A stretch of 64,000 bases of DNA, from NCBI GenBank assembly GCA_034932485.1, contig JAYFOQ010000010.1, forward strand, positions 74,635 through 138,634, given 5' to 3'. This document shows, piece by piece, positions 45,301 through 54,473 of the stretch. The DNA comes from Gordonibacter sp034932485 (GTDB taxonomy: Bacteria > Actinomycetota > Coriobacteriia > Coriobacteriales > Eggerthellaceae). Both the position numbers and the translations under genes were made by a program. A model generated the notes under the pieces. That model was given only the letters and a program-made list of their open reading frames with translations, searched no databases and was not told the origin of the DNA. Position 1 is the first letter of the stretch. Every line of letters begins with the position of its first letter.

Positions 45301-48300
45301 TTGTTGCTGGGCGTAACCACCACCGTCGCCCTGCCCACCTGCGTGTTGTTCTTATAGGTAAGCGTATAGTCGTCGCGGGTGAATTTGTCTAGCTGCTCAC
45401 CGGTTTGCGCATCATAGAACGTCACGCCAGGCTTCACCTCGGCCCCATCCGCATAGTAGGCTTCGTCCACCTTAACTTCGACCTTCTGATTGTCGGCGAT
45501 ATCGGCCGCTACGATTTTGAACGACAGATCCACCACACCGGGAATAGCATAGCTTTGCTTGGACCCGGTGGAATCCAAACTTGTATTGGTACTCTTGCCA
45601 TAGTAGTCGCCATCACCGGTTATGCGCAGATCGTCATAGCGATCCTTAATGGCAGTATTAGTAGGATCGGCGGCATGGGGCGTATTGTAGTCGCCCGGCT
45701 CTGTGGGAGCCGTCTTGATATCGTTCACCCACACCAGTGTCATCGATAGAGCGGACAGGTTTCCCGCCCCGTCGAACATCACCGGTTTAACGGTAACCGG
45801 CTTGCCGGTGTACATGAACTCGTGCTGTTCAAGGTCCATTTTTGTAAACATCTTCGAGCCCACGCTTTGGCCAAGCTCGGTCGTTCCAAAAGAAAGCAAT
45901 TTCGTGCTTATCGTCACCTCGAATGGCTGGTTGCTTTCCACGTACTTCGTGTTATCCCCATCACAGACAACCGTCAGCGTGTAGACGTCCTTGTTCTTGT
46001 AGGCACCCTGAATAGCATCCACTGAAACGCCGTTTTTTGCGATGTTGGTAACCGTAAGGCACGCACGCTCGACCAACGCGACACTATCGAAAATATACTT
46101 TGCATTACCCATGTTCAATGTCAACACTTCTGAAAGATCGCTCGCGTTCCACCCGTTCACACGATAAGGTAGTTTTGAGATTGCTGTCATTCCAGAGTCA
46201 GGGTCAATGAAGACAAATTTCTGGTTGACAATCGAGCCGTCTTTCATCAAGTCAGAGACATCACCTTTCCCAACGGTGTATTCCACCGTGCGCGAACCAG
46301 AGTAGTTGGCCCCCATAGCGTTGATATACATGACACCCACCAACGTATCCGTCGCTTCGTCGTATCGGGGAGGCGCGTTGTCGGTACCGGCCCTAGAGAT
46401 TGCGTAGTCCACACCCTCAACCAGCTGTTCGCCCGTAACCGTGTTCGTCATCGAAACAATTGCGGGATGCGGGTTCTTAATGGACCACGTCTTGCCTTGC
46501 TCCAGCACCACCTCGATGATATTGTTCGCCAAATCAACCTTGTCGCTGCTCTCCACAATAAGAGGATCGACGACTGCCACCTTACCCCAACCCGTCAGAC
46601 TACACGTGTCGGTGGGCACCACGTTGTAATACAAGCGGCTGCCGGCGGCATACCCGCCCGCACTCACGGCGTTACCCTCAGCATCGGTGCCATGGTCGAA
46701 CTCGAGCTTCCAGTTCGAACCTTCCAGCACGCAATACGTAGCAGGATTATTCTCGTCGTAGGTCGCGCCCTCGGGCACGTAGCGCACCTCAACGGCGGAG
46801 TTCACCATACCGCTCACGTCATTGCGTGTTGCCACCGGCGTGGCCGGAAGTGCCCCAGAGGAATACGGCAGGGTATTCTTCTTCACCACCACCTTCAAAT
46901 TATCGGCTGTGGCAGCCACCTTGTTTATCTTGAAATCCATGTAAGCGTAGTTTGCAAAGTTGCCCGATTTGATGCCATACACCATCACTGAGGCCTCAGG
47001 CTTGTCGTCACTTGTGGTGGCATTGGTGTTGCGCGGTGCCAGGCGCTGCGTCGCATCGCCCGCATAACCGTAATGCGTGAAGTAATCGTACTTACTGGCA
47101 GGGTTGTCGGTGGTTATCTCGGACTCGCGCACGCCGGAAAGCCAGGCGGGGCTATAGTCACCGAATGCACCCTTGTCGGTGGCGCACGGATACAGCACAC
47201 CAATCATCTGCGGTTCTATTGCACTACCGGTAAAGTCCACCGCCATATCGCCGTACACCGGCTTGCCCTCGGCATCCTTGTGCTTGGGCTCGGCCACCGT
47301 AAGCCAGCGCCCGTCCTCGCTCTGGTAGAGAGTGCGTGTGCTCTGTTTGCCGTTAGCGTCCACGTAGGATTGCGGCAACACACAAGGCAGACTCTTGCCG
47401 GTGCTGTCTTGGTAATACACCAACTCGGCACCTTCCACCAGCGCATTTCCGCTCGCGTCGGCAGGGATTACCTCGTAGAGGTCGTTCTTGTCTTCGTCGT
47501 AGTACCACACACGGTTGTTGTATACCACGCCAATGATATCGGAGTCTTTGTAGACATCGCCCGCATCGATGGCGTAGACACCGGCCGCTGTACCGCTGTA
47601 GTTGCTCGACGACGAAGCCGTGGCTGTGACGGGATAGCTCGCGAGCACCTTGACGCAGTCCTCGCCGTTGTTCACCTTTACCGTGTAGTCGCCTGCATCA
47701 ACCACCGAGCCTCCGGCATCCACTACCGACACCGATGGGTTGTTCAGGGCCTTACCGGTCCATTTGCCGTTTACTACCGACACCGTACACTCGGAAAAAT
47801 CACCACGGTCGATGCCGTAGGCCGTCTTTTGCGCAGGTGTTCCATAGTAGTTACCAATGCCCTCAATGGTGGCCTGGTAAGGTTTCTCGCCGTTGGTGAG
47901 GCCCTTGCAGGTGCCGTTCTCATCAAGCGCGCCAGCGTCGGCTACCACCTTGTAGTCGGAGCCCTGCACCAATTCAGTGGTCTTTCCGTCCACCGTGATG
48001 GACACCTTCAGCGTAGGTGCCGGGTTCGAAGCAGCCGTGTACTTCGCGTTCTTGGAGAACTCGATGGTGCAGGCAACCTTCGACAGATCTATCATGGCGT
48101 CGGGCACAGCCTGTCCGTTGAGCACAGGATAGGCATTGTTTGCGTTGTTGGAGATGAAATAGTAGCTCTTCCACCCCGTGTTGGCGGTGAGCTTGTTCAG
48201 AATAGCCACCGTCTCGCCGGAGGAAATCCAAACACCCTTCTTCTCGGCCGCTTTCTTGGCCGTCTCATACACCACCGAGGTGTTGGCCACCGTGCCGTAG

Positions 48301-49976
48301 TTGCGGCCCACCGCCAGGTCATTGGCATCCGTGCGGTCGGAGAGATGCGTTGACACCGTGCCGTACATGAACACGTTGTCGTGCACGTAGCAGCCGCCAT
48401 CCAACTCGCCCACGATACCACCCTCATAGAAGGCAGCGGTCGCGCCCCCGCAGTACACGCTGCCCGTGTTGTAACAGGCGTATATTTCGGGAGTAGACTG
48501 CTGCGTTTCGTGCTTTTCTAGCATGCCGCAGATGCCAGCCGTGAAGTAGCCAGTCTTAGTATTTTCGCTCTGACCATGGTTGCGGCTGTAAGAAATAACA
48601 CCCCAGCTCTGGCCCGCGATACCACCGCCAGCCGGCTTGTTCCAGCGCGTTGTGCGCACATGCCCTACGTTGCTCTTGGCATCGGCACCGGCCGTACCGT
48701 TCGTGCAGCGCGTGACCGTGGTGTTGGAGCCCTGCGAACCAACGATACCACCCACAGTGTGCAATCCAGTTACGTAGCCGGTGTTCGAACAGTCGGTGAG
48801 TACCAGTGGCGCAGCACCTTCCTCCAAGCCCGGGTCGCCGCGATTGTCACCCAAACCCGACATGGCAATGCCGCGAAGAGAGCCTATAACGCCGCCCAGA
48901 CCATCAGCACCGCCGTCGGCCTGCCGTACCTTCTGAGAGTCGATATCGGCAAACGTAGCACCTGCCAGCGACGTTGTGAACAGCGTAGCGGTGTTGTGAC
49001 AATCCGACACATTTCCCAGGCCATAACCGCCCACACCGCCCACGTACAGGCTTTTGGCCTCCACAACCGCACCAAAGCGATCAATACCCGATGCACCCGA
49101 GGTGATAACCAGCAGTGTGCCCGCGTTTGAACAACCCGAGAGGTCGCTACCGAACCAGCCAGCGACACCGCCCACGTTCTCCACCACGGTAGACACGGTC
49201 GCATCCTTTTCGTCTTGATAGGCGTTCGCCGGTGTCTCGGCACGCAGCGCACCGCCGAACGAGGTGCCCGACACGGCACCCTGCACGCGGCCGACCACGC
49301 CACCCACGTTCTTCATCACCGACCCGGTGGGCGTGGTAGCAGTGTAGTCCAGCGACACCTTCGCCTTACTCGAGCAGTTCTGTATGCTGCCGCGGCAATC
49401 GCCTACAAGCGATCCCACGTCCTCGAACACGTCCTTGTCACTTTTTAGTGTCACAACGCTCTGGTCGCCCAGCGACACGTTCTTAATAACGCTGCCCTCA
49501 GCCGCAACGCCGAACAGTCCCACATCCGAAGTGCCGGACGTTATATGCAGACGCTCGATGCTGCCACCCTGGCCGTCGAACGTGCCCCCAAAAGGATGCG
49601 CGTCAGTGCCGATGGGGGTGAACTCAGCGGCAAACAGGTTCAACGACCCAGCCAGCTTCACCGTCTTGCCAGCAAACGACACTGCAGCGATAGGCTTGTC
49701 GGCTATGTTTTTCGCGTCGCCGTTCACCAACGCCGAGAAGGCCTGCATCTGACCTGCGGTGCTAATGGTGAACTCCGTAGCATCGGGATCGTTCGTGTAC
49801 CACGTAAGATCGAGTTTGTTGTAGTTATACGCCCAAGCCGACCCTACACCCACTACCACGGCCAAAAGCGTGGCAACCGCCACGATGACCACGCGCGGTA
49901 TGCGATGGGTGGACTGGGGGTTGCGTGCCACATGGCTCGGTGGACGCTGCGCGTATGCGCTCGGTGGTGCTTCCAT
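42393..49976 (-). CDS. Giant cell-wall protein: GLUG-like and MBG-like repeats, LAXTG sorting signal
   Basis: A 2527-residue surface protein. A TM/signal segment lies at residues about 30-50 (VVIVAVATLLAVVVGVGSAW). Residues about 80-600 carry GLUG-type repeats (GGVAGWFGSDLSGCSNAG, GGVGGYGLGNVSDCHNTA). From about 640 to 2330 there are at least 12 MBG-type Ig-like repeats of the form YTGAALEP..L..GTDY.V.Y..N...GTATV...GNY.G. The end is LASTG (residues 2489-2493), a hydrophobic stretch and RKMGR, a sorting signal fitting class E sortases (LAXTG). AAGGAGAGGG supports the ATG at 49976. Function is unknown; it is probably a wall-spanning scaffold, adhesin or ligand receptor. Confidence 0.86.
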   Translation of the reverse strand: MEAPPSAYAQRPPSHVARNPQSTHRIPRVVIVAVATLLAVVVGVGSAWAYNYNKLDLTWYTNDPDATEFTISTAGQMQAFSALVNGDAKNIADKPIAAVSFAGKTVKLAGSLNLFAAEFTPIGTDAHPFGGTFDGQGGSIERLHITSGTSDVGLFGVAAEGSVIKNVSLGDQSVVTLKSDKDVFEDVGSLVGDCRGSIQNCSSKAKVSLDYTATTPTGSVMKNVGGVVGRVQGAVSGTSFGGALRAETPANAYQDEKDATVSTVVENVGGVAGWFGSDLSGCSNAGTLLVITSGASGIDRFGAVVEAKSLYVGGVGGYGLGNVSDCHNTATLFTTSLAGATFADIDSQKVRQADGGADGLGGVIGSLRGIAMSGLGDNRGDPGLEEGAAPLVLTDCSNTGYVTGLHTVGGIVGSQGSNTTVTRCTNGTAGADAKSNVGHVRTTRWNKPAGGGIAGQSWGVISYSRNHGQSENTKTGYFTAGICGMLEKHETQQSTPEIYACYNTGSVYCGGATAAFYEGGIVGELDGGCYVHDNVFMYGTVSTHLSDRTDANDLAVGRNYGTVANTSVVYETAKKAAEKKGVWISSGETVAILNKLTANTGWKSYYFISNNANNAYPVLNGQAVPDAMIDLSKVACTIEFSKNAKYTAASNPAPTLKVSITVDGKTTELVQGSDYKVVADAGALDENGTCKGLTNGEKPYQATIEGIGNYYGTPAQKTAYGIDRGDFSECTVSVVNGKWTGKALNNPSVSVVDAGGSVVDAGDYTVKVNNGEDCVKVLASYPVTATASSSSNYSGTAAGVYAIDAGDVYKDSDIIGVVYNNRVWYYDEDKNDLYEVIPADASGNALVEGAELVYYQDSTGKSLPCVLPQSYVDANGKQSTRTLYQSEDGRWLTVAEPKHKDAEGKPVYGDMAVDFTGSAIEPQMIGVLYPCATDKGAFGDYSPAWLSGVRESEITTDNPASKYDYFTHYGYAGDATQRLAPRNTNATTSDDKPEASVMVYGIKSGNFANYAYMDFKINKVAATADNLKVVVKKNTLPYSSGALPATPVATRNDVSGMVNSAVEVRYVPEGATYDENNPATYCVLEGSNWKLEFDHGTDAEGNAVSAGGYAAGSRLYYNVVPTDTCSLTGWGKVAVVDPLIVESSDKVDLANNIIEVVLEQGKTWSIKNPHPAIVSMTNTVTGEQLVEGVDYAISRAGTDNAPPRYDEATDTLVGVMYINAMGANYSGSRTVEYTVGKGDVSDLMKDGSIVNQKFVFIDPDSGMTAISKLPYRVNGWNASDLSEVLTLNMGNAKYIFDSVALVERACLTVTNIAKNGVSVDAIQGAYKNKDVYTLTVVCDGDNTKYVESNQPFEVTISTKLLSFGTTELGQSVGSKMFTKMDLEQHEFMYTGKPVTVKPVMFDGAGNLSALSMTLVWVNDIKTAPTEPGDYNTPHAADPTNTAIKDRYDDLRITGDGDYYGKSTNTSLDSTGSKQSYAIPGVVDLSFKIVAADIADNQKVEVKVDEAYYADGAEVKPGVTFYDAQTGEQLDKFTRDDYTLTYKNNTQVGRATVVVTPSNNGHLSVHGDMSGATGFEVPFTIMGDGVQTSQVPWDHAATVVVHSDGSLSEPGVVGALDGVTFTAGTDYRVEAGVLDGVEFAEKKDGWKAGDQVFYRVTGIKDGVLAGTVVLDAVQAVAATDANTFKNGSAALKAAAASTVYTGAAATPVVTAADGASPLVEGRDFKVACSVVNAGDAEATVSGLGAYAGSTVVSFAIAPADMASLKVEAANKVYAGRQITLDAADVSKVELGGVVLPAADYALEAEGYGENLNALNGGTATLVPASGNLTGSVKFLFGITPAPLVNSELNVTVVDSKAYTGTGVELGAGDLAVHDTKRDRDLVFGEDYTVAGYGGNVNVGTATVYLAGAGNYSASDNTVTATFGIVAADFGAAEVQGINEAYEFCGKNNPVQPEPRVVLNGVELPASDFQVTYGANNTIGVDAGTLTVTPQGTNVTGQAKTASFDITVDVSKATVESIPNATFEPGGSYEPDLQVSFNGAELEAGVHYSVKYDSAAAGTKTLVLTGIDPCTGTKKVTYGIDGKPLVESMVDVQLSGLVYTGAALEPAVVLTDGGVELVEGTDYDVTYENNVDATADGAPATLTVTGKGNYAGMLTKTFAIAPKPLDSSSVLAEALATGLFSGAAVGAQVSASDTAIVVDAVTGKTYALVEGTDFTRTYANNAAVGTATVTLVGKGNYTGTLPLTYSVKGDLSAAQVAALSSLVYTGAALAPAPTVTLAGVTLIANTDYTVAYSANTQPGTASVTLSGAGSYEGSKTATFVITAPARVDATTGIVVSGTALVDLAAEGAEVQVITRALAADSSLLAQVKDTFATADTEAFLGFEVTLQTVKDGRVQVVRDSFGQLTLSLPVGAVYDGRTVTVIVRHTAEDGTVTFDTRRVVIAEGKATFTVDKFSEFFVAIDKVPAVDGGNTGTADGSTALGGTQGGSAGTLASTGDVAGGFACALVALAGLAAALVFLAFPAIFRKMGR

Positions 49977-50095
49977 AAAAACCCTCTCCTTGTCTATCAG
50001 GAATATCTTCGAGCGGCCGAAGCCGCATTGGTGCCGCAAAGGATGCATCAAAGGTGCAGATGGCGGGTGCTGCACGCGTTTTCATAGCAGCCCCC

Positions 50096-52444
50096 TCACG
50101 CCGCCGCCGGAGGAGACATGCCGAATAGGTCGAAGTCGTCAGGCAACTTGCGCCTGAAACGCATACCGCTCGCAACCGCGCCCGCAGCCACCGTTGCTAC
50201 CACCAAAGGTATCGCATAGGGTTCAAACGGGTTGACCAAGACGATAGGATCCACATCGGACTGCCGCTTGGCTATCATCTCGTATACCTGCCAGCGGCTT
50301 CCACCCGACTCCGCTGCAGCATCGGTGTTGCCCGAGCTTTCCAAAACGGGACCAGCCGTTTGCTGCGTGGCCATTTCCTGCACATCGTCGCCCTCACTCG
50401 AAGCACTCTTGGAAATATTCGCATTGCCCGTGGCGTTGGCGTTACCGCCCGTCCCGATAGCGCCCTTGTCACCGGAGCCGTCGGATTCTACACCGCCGCC
50501 CTTACCCGGATCGGTGCCACCCGGATTGGTGCCATCGCCCCAACCGGTGGGCGGCGCGCCATCCAGCACAACGGTTATAGTGTTAATAAACTTGATGGAT
50601 TTCGATGTGGAGTTGTCGGCAAGGCCGGTCGAACCAAACAGCAGGCGCAGGCACGTGCCGGAGTTTAGCTCACTACTAGGCTCACACGTGCCACCTTCGC
50701 GCCAGCTATCAGCATAGGCCAGCATGGGTGCCACAGGAACCGCCCCCGCCGTCGACGCACCATCGGCATTCGGATAGTAATAGCGTGTATATCCAAACAG
50801 AAAGCTATTCGTTATGGCACCCGGATTGGCCCCGTCGTTGGCTGCAAACTTAAAGTAGAGCACCTCCCCAGTGACAATACTCAGATGATCGAGCAACGTA
50901 GACAAGTAGATGCCCTGCGCCGTATCGGTAACATACGACCCGCCCGACTTGGTAAGCGTATAGGTACACGAGGCGTTCTGGATGCTTTGCAGCGCACCGA
51001 TGCTCAGGGTTTCGGTTTTACCCACTACGCCCGGCATACTCTCGTATTCAATATTTATGACCAACTGGCTAGAAGGTGCATTGCCTCCATCAAACGTGCC
51101 CTCGTTCACATTAATGGAGACTGAAGCTACCACTAGGCCTCCGTTCACACCAGGGTCGCCGCCGACAAGCGTGGCCACAACCTGCGTGCGGCCATCGTGC
51201 AGGGGAACGAAGCTACCGCTAGCTGCGTTGACAGAGCCCACATCGGTACTGTCGATGCTCCACACGCAGCTCGACGCAAGGGCCGCCGCAGCTTCAGCAG
51301 TGTAGTCGCTTGCAAGTGGCGCGTTGCATTTCACCGTGCCATCGGAATACGTCGCTCGAACGTAGAACGTGCGCGACCCCGTCTCGCGGTCAAAGATGTC
51401 CAGATAGCTGGTGCCGTAGGGCTCGCCCGTCTCGTCGGTAATACGAGCACTGGTAACGAAGGCACCGTTTTGGCCGATAACAACGAAGGACATGGTCGAA
51501 GCTACGCCATTGGGAGCGGTGGCGGTAATGACAACTTCACCGTCGCTTACCGCTGTAACCACTCCGGTGGAATTCACCGTAGCCACTGTAGGATCGCTTG
51601 TCGTCCAAGCAATCGCGCCACCCAGATCTAACCAACCAGCATCGCTTTGCGAGTACATATTGCCGTCACTCCAGGAGGCCTGCACCATGAGGCGCACCTT
51701 GCCGCCCTTCTCCTTAATACCGTCGTTCAGTTGGTAGGCAGAGCCACCGAGCGGCGTGCGAGCCATTTCACTGATCCAGGAATCATGCGCATCGGTGGTA
51801 TAACCGATCAGCCCCAATTCCTTGACAGTTTTCTCTTGACTGAATTCAACACCTACTATGGTAACAACACTTCCCGCCTCAAGCTGGGTACCACCCACCG
51901 GGCTTTGATTCATAACGAGCGACGTTGCGGTGGAGTCGCCCGACACGTTTGCCGTGAAGCCCTGGGCCTGCAACGCAGAAACAGCCGCGGGAACCGTGCG
52001 GCCAGTAACATCGGGAACGGAATAGAGTGTAGACACAGGAGGAATAGGATCAGGGTTGACCGGAGGGTCGGTGGGGCTGGGGTCGACAGGTGGATCGACG
52101 GGGTTGGTTGTACCTGTATCCCCGGCACCCTCGGCCGCGAAGGCTGCCTCGTGGGCAACAAGCGAGCAACCCGTCTCAGAAAAAGCAAGGGAGGGCATGC
52201 CCAAGGAGATGCACAGCATTGCCGCAAGGCACACCGCCAAGGCGCGCCGCATGGCCCTGCTCATGCACACAAGAACAGAAGACGACGGCCTCGACCGTCG
52301 CCGAGCACTCTTTCTAAAAACCTTTGTGGAAGGCCCACCTTGAGCACCTGTTTCGGGGTGCGCGCCCCGCGGCATCAAGGTTACACGAACCGCAGACACC
52401 GTAGAGCCCACAGCTTCTGATAGCATCGTAGCGTTATCCCGCAT
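50096..52444 (-). CDS. Surface protein with PASTA, Big2 and a shared C-terminal module
   Basis: A 782-residue protein. After about 60 residues, a signal segment (ALAVCLAAMLCISLGMPSLAF) is followed by a Pro-rich linker (DPPVDPSPTDPPVNPDP). Then come one PASTA domain (YSVPDVTGRTVPAAVSALQA), a Big2 domain (ATVNSTGVVTAVSDGEVVI) and, at about residues 460-635, the module shared with the 41648-42316 protein. A Gly/Asn-rich linker leads to a C-terminal TM helix (IPLVVATVAAGAVASG) and RFRRKL, so it is membrane-anchored, not sortase-linked. The ATG at 52444 follows AAGGA; ATG 52426 is an alternative. It is the first gene of the surface operon. Confidence 0.83.
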   Translation of the reverse strand: MRDNATMLSEAVGSTVSAVRVTLMPRGAHPETGAQGGPSTKVFRKSARRRSRPSSSVLVCMSRAMRRALAVCLAAMLCISLGMPSLAFSETGCSLVAHEAAFAAEGAGDTGTTNPVDPPVDPSPTDPPVNPDPIPPVSTLYSVPDVTGRTVPAAVSALQAQGFTANVSGDSTATSLVMNQSPVGGTQLEAGSVVTIVGVEFSQEKTVKELGLIGYTTDAHDSWISEMARTPLGGSAYQLNDGIKEKGGKVRLMVQASWSDGNMYSQSDAGWLDLGGAIAWTTSDPTVATVNSTGVVTAVSDGEVVITATAPNGVASTMSFVVIGQNGAFVTSARITDETGEPYGTSYLDIFDRETGSRTFYVRATYSDGTVKCNAPLASDYTAEAAAALASSCVWSIDSTDVGSVNAASGSFVPLHDGRTQVVATLVGGDPGVNGGLVVASVSINVNEGTFDGGNAPSSQLVINIEYESMPGVVGKTETLSIGALQSIQNASCTYTLTKSGGSYVTDTAQGIYLSTLLDHLSIVTGEVLYFKFAANDGANPGAITNSFLFGYTRYYYPNADGASTAGAVPVAPMLAYADSWREGGTCEPSSELNSGTCLRLLFGSTGLADNSTSKSIKFINTITVVLDGAPPTGWGDGTNPGGTDPGKGGGVESDGSGDKGAIGTGGNANATGNANISKSASSEGDDVQEMATQQTAGPVLESSGNTDAAAESGGSRWQVYEMIAKRQSDVDPIVLVNPFEPYAIPLVVATVAAGAVASGMRFRRKLPDDFDLFGMSPPAAA

Positions 52445-52577
52445 ACCCTTCCTTTTCTCTCATCGGCTCTCCGTTTCACTCGCTTAAATTCAACACGCGG
52501 GCAGAGACCTGTGATGCATTCGCCTGAGGATGGTTCTCGCCTCGAATTATTCGGCATCAAGCATAAACAGTGCTTCA

Positions 52578-52623
52578 ATTATAGTTTTACGTGAATATTC
52601 GGGAACCTAGACCTTTGGTTTAG
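52578..52623 (-). promoter_or_regulatory. LuxR-type box and -10 element of the surface operon
   Basis: The 18-bp dyad CCTAGACCTTTGGTTTAG (52606-52623, plus strand) lies 22 bp upstream, on the minus strand, of a perfect TATAAT (52578-52583), with no recognisable -35. The same box, 15/18 identical, is 23 bp from a -10 at 58701-58747. The spacing suits an activator contacting polymerase at about -43. The gap from 52445 to 52829 otherwise holds only AT-rich sequence and the promoter of the LuxR gene. Confidence 0.7.
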
Positions 52624-52808
52624 GTTACGTATAGGTAACGAACAATTACCATGTATAGAGAAGGAATCGTTTGTTCATTACGTACCCAAGCGTACGGCGA
52701 GCATCTCGTCTTAACCAAAAACAACCAAAGCATCTTTCTTCGTGTTTTCATGCAATAAATAGCAAAATGTAAAGCCCGTTGCTGATCGAAACAGTATTAT
52801 TATAAAGA

Positions 52809-52826
52809 TATTCTAGTTTGAGAATA
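52809..52826. promoter_or_regulatory. Dyad just before the LuxR start codon
   Basis: TATTCT-AGTTTG-AGAATA (6-6-6, perfect arms) ends 3 bases before the ATG at 52830 and covers where a ribosome site would be. It may be an operator or an mRNA hairpin controlling the regulator. Confidence 0.4.
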
Positions 52827-52829
52827 GAT

Positions 52830-54473
52830 ATGATCTACCGAGGAGCGCCAACGACACCAACATACACATGGCCACGATCCACCGCATCACCCGCAGACAC
52901 GCGCCTGTGGGCAGGTTTCTCATTGTTTGCCGCTTGGCTCATAATTCTGCCGCGCACTGTCATCGCCAATTCCACCGTCGTGTATGGAAACGCATTTACA
53001 ACAGGGTGCCTCTTCGTCGCCCTCTTTGCAGGGCTCTCAGCACTTGATGCCGTTCGCGCCAAACGGGGAGAACGCGTCTGGTTTACTGCGTGTTCATTAA
53101 CCGGCACTATAGCGGGGTTTGCTTTCATCGCTTTACCGGGCGTTCCTGAGCACTTGGTGTTTTTCGGCTTGGAGATGGCTGCTGGCAGCGGGCTTTTACT
53201 GCACTGGGGGCGCGTGTTGTGCGATCGTCCGCTCAAATTCATCGCTGCCTGTGCAGTAGGAGTTCTTGGTATGGCAGGCATTGCACACTTCGCTATCGCT
53301 TTGCTTGGATTCGCGGTTTCACCTTTGGGAATGCTAGGCAATGCCCATGCATTTTCTGATTTCACATTGGGCGTACTTGCCTTGCTGCCACTCGCCTCGG
53401 GAGTGCTTGTGTGGGGTGGGAAAGGTTGCGTGGTCTCCTGCGATACTATCCACCCATACACCGATGTGCCCCGTACCAGCAGCAACAGAGAAATGGCAAA
53501 ATCGCTGCTACCCTATGCAACAATCCTGTGCTTAGCCTCACTTGCAACATCGTTCATAAGCGGCTTTACCTACCTACCCCACTATATCGACTGGAATATC
53601 GCAGCATGCCTGCGATCAGGCATTGCCCTGATCGCAGCAGTGGCAGCGGGCTGGTATCTGCTCAAGCAGTACACCTTCACTTTGGCGAAGGCAAACAGGT
53701 TCCTGCTGTTTAGCCTGCTGCTTACCGTGTTTGGGCTTTCGCTTCTCACGATAAGCAACCCCTCTCTAGCCATCGTTGCGCGCGGCATGCTCGATGCAGC
53801 ACGTGACTGTTATTTCGCGGTAGCCCTCATACTATTTTGTGGCCTCATTCGAGAGTGCCGCCTCCCCTTTTTCCCGTTCTTTTCCTTAGGCATGCTCGGT
53901 ACGGGACTATATTGGGGGTACGATCTGGGGGTATTCACCAAACGCTTACTGGGCTACGATGTTTACATACTCGCGCCGATCGCCGCCGTGTGCATCGCCG
54001 TACTTGCTGGAGCATTCTTCTTGCTATCTGCGCGCGAGTCCGGGCGCATGGGCGCGCCCCTCTCGAAGCAAAACAACGCAGCCGAGAACCACCTTCAAGC
54101 ACAAGACGATACAACCGGCCTTATGGTGCAGGTCGACGAACCCGCCACCAACGCGGTGCCCGACATATCTCCCGACACACCACTCAACGCCGCATCCGCC
54201 CGACAAATCATCGAGAAAACGCATGAAGACATTCTCGCCCCCTATCAGCTTTCCCCTCGAGAGCTACAGGTGTCGTTACTTGTCCTCGAAGGATATACCG
54301 CCGCAGCCATATCCGAAAAACTCGATATATCTATTGCTACCGTAAAATTCCACCTGGGCAATACCTACCGAAAAATAGGCATCCAATCAAAGTCAGAATT
54401 GGTTCAGCTCACAAAAGAACACGAAGGCAATACCACCGACGAAACGCTCGGAGATACCCCTTATGCCCAGTAG
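52830..54473 (+). CDS. Membrane-bound LuxR-type transcriptional regulator
   Basis: A 547-residue regulator. Residues 1 to about 390 hold about 12 hydrophobic segments. After a polar linker, the LuxR helix-turn-helix is LSPRELQVSLLVLEGYTAAA, continuing ISEKLDISIATVKFHLGNTY, at the C terminus. This multi-TM plan is widespread in Eggerthellaceae, where such regulators control the genes next to them in response to small molecules. The gene is divergent from the surface operon and overlaps the binding-protein gene by 11 bp. The frame also opens at a TTG (52818), but the ATG at 52830 is preferred; no good ribosome site is visible for either. Confidence 0.9.
   Translation: MIYRGAPTTPTYTWPRSTASPADTRLWAGFSLFAAWLIILPRTVIANSTVVYGNAFTTGCLFVALFAGLSALDAVRAKRGERVWFTACSLTGTIAGFAFIALPGVPEHLVFFGLEMAAGSGLLLHWGRVLCDRPLKFIAACAVGVLGMAGIAHFAIALLGFAVSPLGMLGNAHAFSDFTLGVLALLPLASGVLVWGGKGCVVSCDTIHPYTDVPRTSSNREMAKSLLPYATILCLASLATSFISGFTYLPHYIDWNIAACLRSGIALIAAVAAGWYLLKQYTFTLAKANRFLLFSLLLTVFGLSLLTISNPSLAIVARGMLDAARDCYFAVALILFCGLIRECRLPFFPFFSLGMLGTGLYWGYDLGVFTKRLLGYDVYILAPIAAVCIAVLAGAFFLLSARESGRMGAPLSKQNNAAENHLQAQDDTTGLMVQVDEPATNAVPDISPDTPLNAASARQIIEKTHEDILAPYQLSPRELQVSLLVLEGYTAAAISEKLDISIATVKFHLGNTYRKIGIQSKSELVQLTKEHEGNTTDETLGDTPYAQ

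Noticed and set aside
43000..48100. Repeats in the giant gene as a possible CRISPR or tandem DNA repeat
   Set aside because: The repetition is at protein level (Ig-like MBG-type domains of about 70-90 residues); there is no constant short repeat with unique spacers.
47073..48353. Open plus-strand frame of 426 codons opposite the giant wall protein
   Set aside because: It mirrors a repeat-rich, GC-biased gene, has no ribosome site or recognisable motif, and is His/Arg/Val-rich as expected for an antisense frame.
52619..52640. DtxR/IdeR iron box near the luxR promoter (TTTAGGTTACG)
   Set aside because: One half resembles the TTAGGTTA half-site, but the second half is a direct rather than inverted copy (TATAGGTAACG), so the site is not a convincing DtxR-family operator.
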